Source: Phycisphaerales bacterium
GTDB taxonomy: Bacteria; Planctomycetota; Phycisphaerae; Tepidisphaerales; Tepidisphaeraceae
Length of the DNA stretch: 64,000 nt
Direction: 5' to 3'
NCBI GenBank assembly: GCA_020847375.1
Contig: JADLCB010000029.1
Span: 62,001 to 126,000 of the forward strand
Shown here: piece after piece, positions 42,706-51,993 of the stretch
How positions within the stretch are numbered: position 1 is the first letter of the stretch
Layout of the letters: each line of letters begins with the position of its first letter
Notes under the pieces: model-generated
What the model was told of the DNA's origin: nothing
What the model saw: only the letters and a program-made list of their open reading frames with translations
The model's database searches: none
Program-made: the position numbers and the translations under genes

Positions 42706-43320
42706 TTATGCCAGAATCTGTTCCAAGCCCTGCCGGGTCAGAAGCAGCGTGCGGTTCCGGAGAATGTCCCACGCATTGAGCTGACTCACCGTCGTCAATG
42801 TCGTACGCTGGATATTGCGCGACGCCCGCTCAACGGCTTCATTACGCTCGGCCAGCGCCACCAGGCACGAACGTTCAATGCCCAGTGATTTGTAAACCTG
42901 CGCCATCACCTTCGTTTTGGGCTGATCCAGATCGATATTTTCGAGAACACGCACATCCTGACTCTGAATTTTGCTCAGAATCGCGCTATTCGTAGCGGCC
43001 TGACGCATCTTGCGTGGCATGGCCAGACGCCAGTCCTTCGGGCGCTTCTGCTTGGCATGACCGCCACCCTTTTTGACCGGGTTGCGAATCGTTCCGGTTC
43101 GGGCATTACCCGTACCCTTCTGGCGGAACATCTTGCGGGTCGATCCAGCCACTTCTCCGCGCGCCAGCGTGCGAACGCTGCCTTGACGCAGATTGGCGTG
43201 ATACATCACCAGCGCCTGCTTGAGCAGCTCCTTCTTGACCTGTCCGCCCAGCTTGGCTTCATCCAGCGTAAGCGTGTCAACCTTCTGTCCGCTCAGATTG
43301 TAAATTGGAACTTCAATCAT
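42706..43320 (-). CDS. rplD: 50S ribosomal protein L4
   Basis: A tunnel-constriction protein with 204 residues. The extended loop contains GEVAGSTRKMFRQKGTGNAR, then GGGHAKQKRPKDWRLAMPRK. The globular part ends LNAWDILRNRTLLLTRQGLE. In E. coli L4 represses the S10 operon; a leader hairpin upstream of rpsJ exists here but resemblance to that target is not shown. Confidence 0.97.
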   Translation of the reverse strand: MIEVPIYNLSGQKVDTLTLDEAKLGGQVKKELLKQALVMYHANLRQGSVRTLARGEVAGSTRKMFRQKGTGNARTGTIRNPVKKGGGHAKQKRPKDWRLAMPRKMRQAATNSAILSKIQSQDVRVLENIDLDQPKTKVMAQVYKSLGIERSCLVALAERNEAVERASRNIQRTTLTTVSQLNAWDILRNRTLLLTRQGLEQILA

Positions 43321-43380
43321 GACTTAGCCTGGCTAACTGCCACTGTTCGCCGACTCAACGCCGGCAAAAAATTCAATCGA

Positions 43381-44049
43381 TTATTTCTTTTCAACGATCG
43401 CCTTAGCAGTCTTGCTCTGACGAACAAAAAGGAGCCCGCCATTCGGTCCTGGCAAAGCTCCTTTAATCAACAACAAATTCTTTTCAGCATCAATCTTGAT
43501 CAGCGGGTGATTGCGTGAGGTCACACGGTCACAGCCCATATGCCCAGCCATGCGCACACCTTTTTTCGGTTTACCCGACTGACCGCGCCACGTCGCACGC
43601 GAGGCGATGGAACCGGGCGAGCGATGCTTGCGTTCGGTGCCGTGACTGGCTGGCTGACCGCCGAAATTATGGCGCTTCATGACACCCGCCGTGCCCTTGC
43701 CCTTGCTCGTGCCGACCACATCGACAAACTGTACGCCATCAAACTCCGAAACCGTGACCTGCTCACCGAGCTGACGCTCGCTCGCCTGCTTCAGGCGAAT
43801 TTCGCGGTAATGTTTCAGGGGGGATGCGCCAGCCTTGGCAGCATGACCAATCAGCGGAAACGTGCTGAACTTTGGTTTAATCTGACCATAGGCGATCTGG
43901 ACGGCGTTATAACCATCCTTGCCGTCCGTGGTCTTCACCTGAGTAACAACGCACGGCCCAGCCTGCACCACGGTAACGGGCACGATTTGCCCAGCCTCGT
44001 TGTACACGCGGGTCATCCCGATTTTTTTACCAAGCAGTGCAGGAGTCAT
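43381..44049 (-). CDS. rplC: 50S ribosomal protein L3
   Basis: An early-assembly protein whose loop reaches the peptidyl-transferase centre, 222 residues. It opens [20 protein letters not shown]. The tip region contains [20 protein letters not shown] and [20 protein letters not shown], and the end has [18 protein letters not shown] Shine-Dalgarno-like AAGG lies about 9 nt before the ATG. Confidence 0.98.
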   Translation of the reverse strand: MTPALLGKKIGMTRVYNEAGQIVPVTVVQAGPCVVTQVKTTDGKDGYNAVQIAYGQIKPKFSTFPLIGHAAKAGASPLKHYREIRLKQASERQLGEQVTVSEFDGVQFVDVVGTSKGKGTAGVMKRHNFGGQPASHGTERKHRSPGSIASRATWRGQSGKPKKGVRMAGHMGCDRVTSRNHPLIKIDAEKNLLLIKGALPGPNGGLLFVRQSKTAKAIVEKK

Positions 44050-44253
44050 CGCAGGAACCTTGATGGCGAATCGATTTTGGTCTCAACAACCTGACTAATC
44101 GATCGCGTTATGCCGTTAAACAAAAAAATTTATCCCCGGCTCGCGCCCCGTCAGGTCATGACCTTAAGGGTAAATGGCTCTTGGATGAGCCTCGCGACCG
44201 GCCAAGTCGGCATCCCTTTAACGCAGGGTGCCAATTATAAATTCAGTAAAAAC

Positions 44254-44562
44254 TCAGGCCTTGATCTTCACGAACACACCGGCAGGAACAACCAGGCGAT
44301 TCAACGCCTCAACTGTACGGGCCGTCGGTTCGAAAATATCGACAACACGCTTATGCGTACGCATTTCAAACTGCTCACGCGATTTCTTGTCGATGTGCGG
44401 GCTGCGCAACACCGTGTAACGCTCAACCCGGGTCGGCATTGGAATTGGCCCACAGACGCGAGCATTGGTGCGCTTGGCGTGTTCGACAATTTCTTTCGCC
44501 GAAGCATCCAAGGCCCGATGGTCGTATGCTTCCATCCGAATTCGAATCCGATCACCGGTCAT
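44254..44562 (-). CDS. rpsJ: 30S ribosomal protein S10
   Basis: Head protein and NusE transcription factor, 102 residues, first gene of the minus-strand cluster. Marks are [40 protein letters not shown] and [21 protein letters not shown] consensus-like sigma70 promoter lies about 100 bp upstream. tuf is not adjacent. Confidence 0.98.
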   Translation of the reverse strand: MTGDRIRIRMEAYDHRALDASAKEIVEHAKRTNARVCGPIPMPTRVERYTVLRSPHIDKKSREQFEMRTHKRVVDIFEPTARTVEALNRLVVPAGVFVKIKA

Positions 44563-44640
44563 ACGTTAGCAGTCCATTCAATCGTTCGTGAATCCAGCTT
44601 TCAGGGTCTCCCTGCCACAAACAGACAAAGGACAACCCGT

Positions 44641-44660
44641 CTCACCCAAAATCAGGTGAG
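44641..44660 (-). repeat. leader hairpin of the S10 cluster
   Basis: CTCACC (44641-44646) and GGTGAG (44655-44660) form a 6-bp stem with an 8-nt loop at the predicted 5' end of the rpsJ transcript. It could stabilise the message or take part in r-protein feedback; no conserved target was recognised. Confidence 0.4.
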
Positions 44661-44666
44661 TGGAGT

Positions 44667-44694
44667 AATTTACCCACCTGGAAGTTTATGTCAA
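44667..44694 (-). promoter_or_regulatory. sigma70 promoter of the S10-spc-alpha cluster
   Basis: A perfect TTGACA (44694-44689 on the minus strand) and TAAATT (44672-44667) are 16 bp apart. An A/T-rich stretch (44707-44740) just upstream resembles an UP element, and rpoA here keeps the UP-contacting residues. The 5' UTR would be about 100 nt. The rest of 44740-45117 holds no gene I can support. Confidence 0.7.
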
Positions 44695-45117
44695 CTCCTC
44701 TGACCAAATAAAAAATTATTTCTTACATTTTTGCGCTTTTGCAAACTCCGCAGCGCAAACTAAACCCTTAATGGTGTGTTGACGTTCTGTACCTGGCTCA
44801 GCCATTTGCCGGCGATTTCGATGCCTACACCCTGACTCATGGTCTGTTCGACCCGAGTCGATAAGAAGGCAACTGATGATAGAGCCTGAATTTGTTGACC
44901 GGCGATACCGCAGATGAACGACCATAATCCTCTTGGTTTGCTCTGGAGAAATATGAATATCCAAGCGGCTGATTATGATTTTTGCCCGAACTGCAACCTA
45001 TGTCTGGTAAAAGCGTCCTAATATAAGGTATAGTAGGAAGTTGAGCAGCGTAGCAGTTGCTTGATAATCGACTACTTTTCTATAGCGTACGGTAAACTGT
45101 GCTGGAGAAAGCGTAAA

Positions 45118-46890
45118 ATGGGTAAATTAAGCCAAAAAGTTATCGTCATGGCAGTTGCTGCGGTTCCGCTGACTTTCGGCGCTTCGGCGTTCGGTCAGTA
45201 TATGACCGGTAACGACGGTCGCGCCTTGGACGCATCCAACCAGATCGGCAGCGGTGGATACAATCAGGGTGTTTCGCGCACGCCATCAGTAACGCCGGAT
45301 GACATTATTTATGGCAATGTCACAGGTGGCCGCCAGTTCCGTGGCGGTGTCAATATGTTCGATTCGCGCGAATTTCGCGGTACGACCAGCACTCGATCGA
45401 CCGACGATTTCATTCGTGATAGTTCCGGCGCACCGATTCCGGGCACGGCCGGCGTTGATTTAACCAAACCGCAAGCGTTTTACGGTGATTATCGCGCGGT
45501 AGCCCCCCCTGCCAACAGCGCCCAGGTCGGGGCGACGGGCGCATTTGTCGGTACGTCCGGCCCGCAACGACTTGATCACAGCATCTCCGGTTTACAACCC
45601 GGTACTCTAAATTACGCCAGCCCCAATGCACTGATTCTACCCAATGGCACTCAGGGCGCTGCGCAAAATCAGTCCGTGTTAACGGGTTCGCCTTTGTATG
45701 GTGTTCGTGAGTTGTCTGCGACTGATCCCTATCTGTCGAACTTGAACCGCCAGCCCACCGCAGGCGATGCCAGCTTCATGACACCTGAGCAGCGCCTTCG
45801 TTCCATCCAGGATGAGCTGCAGAATCTGGCTGCTGGCAGCGCTACGGCCAACACGGTCGCTGGTCAGCAAAGCCTTGGTTCGGCGATGCAAAAGCCGTTT
45901 GAATCTCCCGAAAACGCTCCGTTGACACCGATTCAATCTCAGCAGCAGCAAAATCTTCTGCAAGGTTCTGCCATCAGTGGCGATCTGGGCACGGGAGAAT
46001 CGCGCGGCAACCGGTTGTTGCTGCCGACTGCGGCGCAGCAGAGCACGCAATATGCCGAGCTGGAACGGCGTCTACAGCGTTATCAGCAGCAAACCGAAAC
46101 CGCCACGGATGCCAATGCCCGCGCCTACCGCGAGCAGCAACAGCAGCAGGCCAAAGGGGCTGAACAACCGGCTGGAGCAAAGTTCCCAGCTGTTAATCCC
46201 AATCAACCGCCAGCCCAACGGTCTGGTACGAATACCGGTGGCGCTGCGCCTGGCACCGCTGCGTCAGCAATAGCGCCGCCCGTTGCGCAAGTTCCACCTG
46301 TCGCGGCGGCTCAGCGTGAAGCGACAATCCCCACCAATCTTCCCAAACCGACGCAAGCGCCGCTTCAGGTCAAGAGTCTGGCTGATGGCATTCAAGCTGA
46401 AGGTTTGAAAAATATCATGCAGCAGGCTGAGCAAGCCATGCAGAGTGGTCGGTTCACCGATGCGCTGATGCTCTACGAGCAGGCCGAGCAGGCAGCGCCC
46501 AACAACCCCTTGATCGAGCTGGGCAAAATCAATGCCCTGCTGGGCAGTACTTCTTTCGCGCGTGCTTACCCCATGCTGCGTAATGTCCTGGCATCTGATC
46601 CCGCCCTTTTGCTGGCACAGTATGACCTGAAATCCATGCTCGGGGCCAACAATCTGCAACGAACGGTCAAGGAACTGAAGTTTGTCGCTGATGTTGAAAA
46701 AGCTTCGCCTGAAGCGGTCTTCCTGCTGGCGTATGTCAGTTACAACAGCAACGATGAAGCCATGGCGGCCCGTTACCTGGCTGAAGCCAATGTGCGTTCC
46801 AACGGGCGCGACAAGTTTATCCAGCTTCTTCAACAATACTGGACGTTGCCAGCGGCGCAAGGCGATCAACCAAGCGACGCCAACAAGTAA
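45118..46890 (+). CDS. secreted Gln-rich protein with C-terminal TPR-like repeats
   Basis: I do not recognise a named family. The 590-residue product starts with a signal peptide (VIVMAVAAVPLTFGASAFG, cleavage near residue 24). Residues 25-330 are low in charge, rich in Gly, Asn, Thr and Gln. Residues 300-420 are Gln/Ala/Pro-rich. Residues 430-575 form TPR-like helical pairs, for example ALMLYEQAEQAAPNNPLIEL and ARAYPMLRNVLASDPALLLA. It may scaffold an envelope complex. The ATG at 45118 has GGAGAAA upstream. A TATAGT (45029-45034) lies 84 bp upstream without a good -35. Confidence 0.7.
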   Translation: MGKLSQKVIVMAVAAVPLTFGASAFGQYMTGNDGRALDASNQIGSGGYNQGVSRTPSVTPDDIIYGNVTGGRQFRGGVNMFDSREFRGTTSTRSTDDFIRDSSGAPIPGTAGVDLTKPQAFYGDYRAVAPPANSAQVGATGAFVGTSGPQRLDHSISGLQPGTLNYASPNALILPNGTQGAAQNQSVLTGSPLYGVRELSATDPYLSNLNRQPTAGDASFMTPEQRLRSIQDELQNLAAGSATANTVAGQQSLGSAMQKPFESPENAPLTPIQSQQQQNLLQGSAISGDLGTGESRGNRLLLPTAAQQSTQYAELERRLQRYQQQTETATDANARAYREQQQQQAKGAEQPAGAKFPAVNPNQPPAQRSGTNTGGAAPGTAASAIAPPVAQVPPVAAAQREATIPTNLPKPTQAPLQVKSLADGIQAEGLKNIMQQAEQAMQSGRFTDALMLYEQAEQAAPNNPLIELGKINALLGSTSFARAYPMLRNVLASDPALLLAQYDLKSMLGANNLQRTVKELKFVADVEKASPEAVFLLAYVSYNSNDEAMAARYLAEANVRSNGRDKFIQLLQQYWTLPAAQGDQPSDANK

Positions 46891-46982
46891 ACTGGTGTTG
46901 GCCGGTCAGTTGACGCTGGTCTGATCGTTCTGGCTGAATGGCGGACTGAAAAACCGGCTACAGCATCTGGTCTGGTTGTTTG

Positions 46983-47726
46983 TCAGTCATTTTTCAATCG
47001 GCTGACCACAGCCTGCGTGTCTGACGGATACTTCACTGCCCCCACAACGCCGAGCTGCAGTACATCCAAGCGTGCGGCAAAATCAATATCCGCCTGCAAA
47101 TTAGCGCGGCGAATATGCTGGCCACCCAGACTCAATCGCAATAGTGCCGGCAATTGGTTGCGCGCCTGTTCAAATGTCGTCAACGCGATCAGCGCCATGT
47201 CGCTGGCTGGTTGATATCCGTGATTCTGTAACGCATGTCCAACGGCACCGGCGCCGGCAACATCCTCGAATGAAATTGCCCCCGCCGTTGCTGCGCACAG
47301 CAGGATCACATCCTGTTGCAACCGGGCTGCCTGATGGGCTGTTACGCTGGCATTGACCAACCCAGCAACAAAAACATTGTTTGCGCCTCGGGCAGACAAA
47401 ATCGCCCGCGTGCCATTCGTGGTTGCCATGAAAATAATCTGCCCGACATGGTGCATGTTGGAGAATGCGCCCGGGCTGTTGCCCAAGTCAAAATCATGCG
47501 GTTTATAACAACGTTCCTCACCGCAGAGGATTTTCGGTTCATGGCATTGGGCTGCTGCATTGCGCGCATCATCCAGGCTGGCCAAGGCATGGATTTCTTT
47601 CACCCCCGCCGCCAAAGCGCTGACCATGGTTGTCGTGGCGCGCAGGACATCAAATACAACCACTGTTTTATCTCTCAACTCCCCTGTCTGAAGCTGCTGG
47701 GGCGATAGGACAACATCAAATTTCAT
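46983..47726 (-). CDS. comB: 2-phosphosulfolactate phosphatase family protein
   Basis: A 247-residue member of the ComB family, Mg2+-dependent phosphatases of 2-phosphosulfolactate in coenzyme M synthesis. Diagnostic stretches are [50 protein letters not shown] and [20 protein letters not shown]. Many bacteria without coenzyme M carry comB homologues, so the substrate here is uncertain; sulfolactate metabolism is one possibility. MKFDVVLSP at 47726 aligns with the family start, and the longer frame (47807) does not. It is divergent from glnN with 377 bp between. Confidence 0.85.
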   Translation of the reverse strand: MKFDVVLSPQQLQTGELRDKTVVVFDVLRATTTMVSALAAGVKEIHALASLDDARNAAAQCHEPKILCGEERCYKPHDFDLGNSPGAFSNMHHVGQIIFMATTNGTRAILSARGANNVFVAGLVNASVTAHQAARLQQDVILLCAATAGAISFEDVAGAGAVGHALQNHGYQPASDMALIALTTFEQARNQLPALLRLSLGGQHIRRANLQADIDFAARLDVLQLGVVGAVKYPSDTQAVVSRLKND

Positions 47727-47851
47727 CCTCGCATCTTCAACCACGGGTCTCATCACTGCAAGCGCCAAGTAAATTGTTCGGTGATCTGCTGGAGGCACTT
47801 GAATCATGGGTAATTTCAGAATCCTTTAGTCAGCGATATTCGTGCCGACCC

Positions 47852-47863
47852 TACAATTTTGTT
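47852..47863. promoter_or_regulatory. upstream palindrome, distal site of glnN
   Basis: TACA-N4-TGTT with core TACAATTTTGT, an 11-bp match to the gltB site. Its centre is 136 bp from the -24 GG and 31 bp (about three helical turns) from the proximal glnN palindrome. Candidate activator site. Confidence 0.45.
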
Positions 47864-47882
47864 GGCTATACAAATCAGAAAA

Positions 47883-47894
47883 TACATCTTTGTA
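47883..47894. promoter_or_regulatory. upstream palindrome, proximal enhancer-like site of glnN
   Basis: TACA-N4-TGTA (47883-47886 and 47891-47894). Its centre (47888.5) is exactly 105 bp from the centre of the -24 GG (47993.5), the same distance as the gltB palindrome. Candidate binding site for the sigma54 activator encoded at the end of this operon. Confidence 0.55.
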
Positions 47895-47991
47895 CCCGCG
47901 ACAACATCCGCCCAATATCACATCCTTCCGGATTAACTCATAAATTATTCAATAACAATTATTTACGATTCGATTCCGTCGCTGATCGTCA

Positions 47992-48007
47992 TGGCATGGT
48001 GCATGCT
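47992..48007 (+). promoter_or_regulatory. sigma54-type promoter of glnN-nadE-EBP
   Basis: TGGCATGGTGCATGCT has GG (47993-47994) and GC (48005-48006) separated by 10 bp, as required for -24/-12 promoters; it differs from TGGCACG-N4-TTGC at two of the informative positions. An AT-rich stretch (47940-47970) upstream could aid bending. The predicted start is near 48018, giving a 5' UTR of about 85 nt with a strong hairpin. Confidence 0.6.
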
Positions 48008-48028
48008 ATGACGGTGGTACAGCTGAAC

Positions 48029-48065
48029 GCTGATCCGGTCGTACTCGTGGTACGACCGTGTCAGC
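48029..48065 (+). promoter_or_regulatory. hairpin in the glnN 5' leader
   Basis: CGGTCGTAC (48036-48044) and GTACGACCG (48050-48058) form a perfect 9-bp stem with a 5-nt loop. The outer bases GCTGA/TCAGC (48029-48033 / 48061-48065) extend it by 5 bp across a 2x2 mismatch. No U-tract follows, so it is not a terminator. It may be an RNA structure or a protein-binding dyad. Confidence 0.6.
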
Positions 48066-48103
48066 TGACATTGAGTCAAAATCTTCAGACGGGCCTGACA
48101 ACC

Positions 48104-50314
48104 ATGCAAACCATTCAAAGAAAACGTATCGTGAAATCCACCATGACGCGCCAAGCCGCCGTCGCTTCGGTTATCGCGCATCGGCCAGCCAAGGCGGTTG
48201 CCAAAAACTGCGCAACAACGGTTCGCAACGAGTTCGGCGTCAATGTCTTTGGCGACGCGGAAATGCGCAAGCGCCTTCCGTCAGCCATCTACGCCACCTT
48301 GACGCGAACCATCAAACAAGGCGCCAAGCTCGATGCTGAAGTGGCAGAGGCCGTTGCGCAGAGCATGAAGGACTGGGCCATCGAAAAAGGGGCCACCCAC
48401 TACGCCCACGTTTTTCAGCCTCTGACCGGTCTGACGGCTGAAAAACATGACAGCTTTCTAAATCCCGACGGCGACGGCGGAACAGAGCTTGCCTTCACCA
48501 GCAAGCAGTTAATCCAAGGCGAGCCAGACGCATCCTCGTTCCCATCGGGCGGGATCCGCGCCACCTTCGAGGCGCGCGGCTACACAACATGGGACACGAC
48601 CAGCCCAGCGTATATTCTGGAAAACCCCAATGGAACAATCCTCTGCATCCCCACCGCCTTTTGTTCCTGGACGGGTGAGGCACTGGATAAAAAAACACCC
48701 GTGTTGCGCTCGATGCAGGCACTGAATCAGCAAGCCCAGCGCGTTTTGCGATTGTTTGGTCACACGGATAATGATTATGTTTTCCCAACCGCCGGGCCTG
48801 AACAGGAATACTTTCTGGTAGACCGTCAGTTTTTCCTTGCCCGACCCGATCTGTTTGTCTGTGGGCGTTCGCTCTTTGGTGCCAGGCCCGCCAAGGGTCA
48901 GGAGTTTGAGGATCAATACTTCGGTATCATTCCTGAGCGCATTTTGTGCTTCATGCTTGATGTCGAGCAGGAACTATACAAATTGGGCGTTCCGATCAAG
49001 ACACGTCACAATGAGGTGGCACCGGGGCAGTTTGAGATTGCCCCCGTCTATGAAAACGCCAATGTCGCGGCTGATCATCAGCATCTCGTCATGATCACAC
49101 TCAAGCGTGTGGCGGAAAAACACGGGCTGGCCTGCTTGCTGCATGAAAAGCCGTTCGCCGGCATTAATGGTTCGGGCAAACACCTGAACTGGTCGCTGGG
49201 CACTTCCAAAATGAATCTGCTGGAACCCGGTCGGACGCCTCATGAAAATGCGCAATTCCTTATTTTCTGCGCCGCAATCATTCGTGCCGTTCATGAAAAC
49301 GCTGAATTGCTTCGTGTGGCCATTGCCCACGCTGGCAATGATCACCGTCTGGGGGCCAACGAAGCCCCGCCTGCGATTATCTCGATCTTCCTCGGCGATA
49401 TGCTGACCGATATTTTTCGGCAGATTGAAAACGGTGGCGCCACCTCGAGCAAATCGCGAAGCACGATCAATGTCGGGGTTGATGTTCTCCCGCCGATCCC
49501 CAAGGACGCGGGTGATCGTAATCGAACCAGTCCGTTCGCCTTTACCGGCAATAAGTTTGAGTTCCGCGCCGTCGGTGCCAATCAATCCATCTCCGGTCCG
49601 CTGGTGATTTTGAATACGATCGTGGCCGAATCGCTTGACTATATCGCCACCCGACTTGAGCAGGAAATTCATCACGGCGGTCAGGATCTGAACAGCGCCG
49701 TTCAGATCCTGCTGCATGATGTGATCCGCGAACACAAGGCGATTATTTTCAATGGCGATGGTTACTCCGAGTGCTGGCACCAGGAGGCTGCGCGGCGCAA
49801 GTTGCCCAATCATAGTAACACCGTTGACGCAATGGCTGCGGTCATCGGCAATCAACGCTACAGCGACCTGCTCGAAAAATATGGCGTATTGTCCAACCGC
49901 GAGTTTGCCGCACGCAATGAAATCTACACGGAGCGTTACTGCAAGGACATCAACACCGAAGCGCTGCTATGTCGCGACATTGCCAAGTCGCAGATTCTTC
50001 CCGCAGCCTACCGGTATCAAGGTGAGCTGGCCCAGTCGGCGGCAGCCTTGACGCAGATCGGTAGGAAGGTGGACACCACCTCGCTCGATGCCATGGAATT
50101 GCTGGTCGGTGAGATGGAAACAACAATCGCAACGCTGGAGCGGGCATTGACGCACCATCCCAAAGGCAGCACCCTGGATCACGCCCGACACTACCGCGAC
50201 AAGGTGCTCCCCGCCATGCACGCGGTGCGCGAGGTGGCAGATCGACTGGAGCGAATCGTTGCTGATGATCTCTGGCCGCTGCCGACGTATCAGGAAATGC
50301 TGTTTCTTCGTTAA
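48104..50314 (+). CDS. glnN: type III glutamine synthetase
   Basis: Makes glutamine from glutamate, ammonia and ATP. The 736-residue length fits GSIII (about 700-730), not the 440-residue GSI. Marks include [40 protein letters not shown], the [11 protein letters not shown] metal-binding Glu region, [36 protein letters not shown], and the C-terminal [20 protein letters not shown]. The frame stays open far upstream to 47630, but that part contains the sigma54-like promoter and is not GS-like. ATG 48143 (723 residues) is an alternative start. First gene of an operon with nadE (17 bp gap) and the activator gene. Confidence 0.95.
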   Translation: MQTIQRKRIVKSTMTRQAAVASVIAHRPAKAVAKNCATTVRNEFGVNVFGDAEMRKRLPSAIYATLTRTIKQGAKLDAEVAEAVAQSMKDWAIEKGATHYAHVFQPLTGLTAEKHDSFLNPDGDGGTELAFTSKQLIQGEPDASSFPSGGIRATFEARGYTTWDTTSPAYILENPNGTILCIPTAFCSWTGEALDKKTPVLRSMQALNQQAQRVLRLFGHTDNDYVFPTAGPEQEYFLVDRQFFLARPDLFVCGRSLFGARPAKGQEFEDQYFGIIPERILCFMLDVEQELYKLGVPIKTRHNEVAPGQFEIAPVYENANVAADHQHLVMITLKRVAEKHGLACLLHEKPFAGINGSGKHLNWSLGTSKMNLLEPGRTPHENAQFLIFCAAIIRAVHENAELLRVAIAHAGNDHRLGANEAPPAIISIFLGDMLTDIFRQIENGGATSSKSRSTINVGVDVLPPIPKDAGDRNRTSPFAFTGNKFEFRAVGANQSISGPLVILNTIVAESLDYIATRLEQEIHHGGQDLNSAVQILLHDVIREHKAIIFNGDGYSECWHQEAARRKLPNHSNTVDAMAAVIGNQRYSDLLEKYGVLSNREFAARNEIYTERYCKDINTEALLCRDIAKSQILPAAYRYQGELAQSAAALTQIGRKVDTTSLDAMELLVGEMETTIATLERALTHHPKGSTLDHARHYRDKVLPAMHAVREVADRLERIVADDLWPLPTYQEMLFLR

Positions 50315-50331
50315 GCGACAGGTGATCGGTC

Positions 50332-51993
50332 ATGAGCACGTTGATTGCAGCGCTCGCCCAGATTAACCCCACGGTTGGCGCTTTGCATGCCAATGCCGAA
50401 TTGGTCATCCAGAACATTATTCGTGCTGCGGATCAGCAGGCCGGTCTGGTGATATTCCCTGAACTTTGCCTGAGTGGATACCCGCCGGAAGACCTGGTAC
50501 TCAAACCGCAGTTTCTCGACGATATCGAAACTCAGCTCGACCGGATTGCCACAGCCATGCCGCCGGATATCACGGCGATTGTCGGTGCGCCAATCCAGCG
50601 CCAAGGGCGCATCCACAACGCTGCCATTGTCCTGCAGCAAGGCCACCAGCAGCGCTGTTACCTGAAGATGGCACTGCCTAATTATGGAACTTTTGACGAG
50701 AAACGTATTTTCGCCGAAGGAACCAGCGCGATGGCGGTCGAGGCTGGCGGGCATCGTTTTGTCCTGCATATCTGCGAAGATTCGTGGTTGCCCGATGGCA
50801 AGGCGTGTCAGTTGGCGCGCCAGTTGGGTGCCGATGCGCTGGTGAATCTTTCAGCCTCGCCCTACCACGTGGGCAAACGGGCGATTCGTGAGCAGGCCCT
50901 TCGACAAACCGCACACCGACTGAATTTGCCGATATTCTACTGCAATCTCGTGGGCGGACAGGATGAGCTGGTGTTCGACGGCGCCAGTATGGTTCTGGGT
51001 TGCGACGGGCGCGTCATTCGCCAAGCCAGCCAGTTCAGCCAGGACCTGCTGTTGGTGCGCTGGTCTGAGGTGATCGCATCTCACACGATACTCGATCCAC
51101 CGGCAAGGCTGACCGACGAACCGGAGGCTGAAATTCACGCAGCCCTTTGCCTGGGGCTGCGCGACTATGTGGAGAAAAACAGGTTCAGTCAGGTTCTGGT
51201 GGCTATCAGCGGCGGGATTGATTCAGCCCTGGTGGCTTGTCTGGCGGTCGATGCACTGGGGCCTGGGCGCGTGGTGGGCGTGACGATGCCGTCCGAGTTC
51301 ACGTCATGGCAGACACGGGACGATGCCCGTGAGCTGGCCAAGCGGCTCGGTATCGAATTTCACGACATTCCCATTACCAGCATTTACAACACCAGTCTCG
51401 AAAAACTATCATCCTTGTGGCCGGGGCGAACCATGGACAGCACCGAGGAAAATCTGCAGGCGCGAATCCGCGGTAATCTGGTCATGGCCATGGCGAACAA
51501 ATTCAATTGGCTGGTTCTGACCACCGGAAACAAGAGCGAATTTGCCACCGGATATTGCACCCTGTATGGCGACATGGCTGGGGGGCTGGCCGTTATCAAG
51601 GATCTCTACAAAACACAGGTCTACAAGCTTTCGCGCTGGTGCAATGAGCAAAACCCTGAATCGCCGCCGATCCCCGTTTCCATCATCGAGCGTGCCCCAT
51701 CGGCCGAATTACGACCGAACCAGAAAGATCAGGATTTTTTACCCCCCTATGAAACACTTGACCCGATTCTGACGTATTATATTGAGCAAGATCGGAGCAT
51801 CGACCGGATTGTGGCGGCAGGTTTTGATCCAGCCGTTGTCGCGCGAGTGATTCGTCTGGTGGATGCCAGCGAATACAAGCGTCGCCAAAGTCCACCGGGA
51901 ATTAAAATCACCGCCAAATCATTTGGCCGCGACCGGCGCTTACCCATTACCAGTCAATACCATGACCAGCAACCCCGATTCCAACTCGTCTGA
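50332..51993 (+). CDS. nadE: glutamine-dependent NAD+ synthetase
   Basis: Amidates deamido-NAD to NAD+, with ammonia drawn from glutamine. The 553 residues hold two domains. The N-terminal nitrilase-type glutaminase (1-265) has Glu in IFPELCLSGYPPEDL, Lys in YLKMALPNYGTFDEKR and nucleophile Cys in HICEDSW (about residue 147). The C-terminal synthetase (about 275-553) has the P-loop AISGGIDSALVA, TTGNKSEFATGYCTLYGDMA and APSAELRPNQKDQDFLPPY. AGGTGAT precedes the ATG. Cotranscription with glnN places a glutamine consumer next to glutamine supply. The 3' end overlaps the next gene by 32 bp. Confidence 0.96.
   Translation: MSTLIAALAQINPTVGALHANAELVIQNIIRAADQQAGLVIFPELCLSGYPPEDLVLKPQFLDDIETQLDRIATAMPPDITAIVGAPIQRQGRIHNAAIVLQQGHQQRCYLKMALPNYGTFDEKRIFAEGTSAMAVEAGGHRFVLHICEDSWLPDGKACQLARQLGADALVNLSASPYHVGKRAIREQALRQTAHRLNLPIFYCNLVGGQDELVFDGASMVLGCDGRVIRQASQFSQDLLLVRWSEVIASHTILDPPARLTDEPEAEIHAALCLGLRDYVEKNRFSQVLVAISGGIDSALVACLAVDALGPGRVVGVTMPSEFTSWQTRDDARELAKRLGIEFHDIPITSIYNTSLEKLSSLWPGRTMDSTEENLQARIRGNLVMAMANKFNWLVLTTGNKSEFATGYCTLYGDMAGGLAVIKDLYKTQVYKLSRWCNEQNPESPPIPVSIIERAPSAELRPNQKDQDFLPPYETLDPILTYYIEQDRSIDRIVAAGFDPAVVARVIRLVDASEYKRRQSPPGIKITAKSFGRDRRLPITSQYHDQQPRFQLV

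Noticed and set aside
44716-44964. 82-codon minus-strand frame upstream of rpsJ
   Set aside because: It overlaps the A/T-rich UP-like region near the rpsJ promoter and has no recognisable sequence.
47630-48103. In-frame open extension of glnN by about 158 codons
   Set aside because: It overlaps comB on the other strand, runs through the sigma54-like promoter and leader hairpin, and does not resemble glutamine synthetase. GSIII aligns from about 48104 or 48143.
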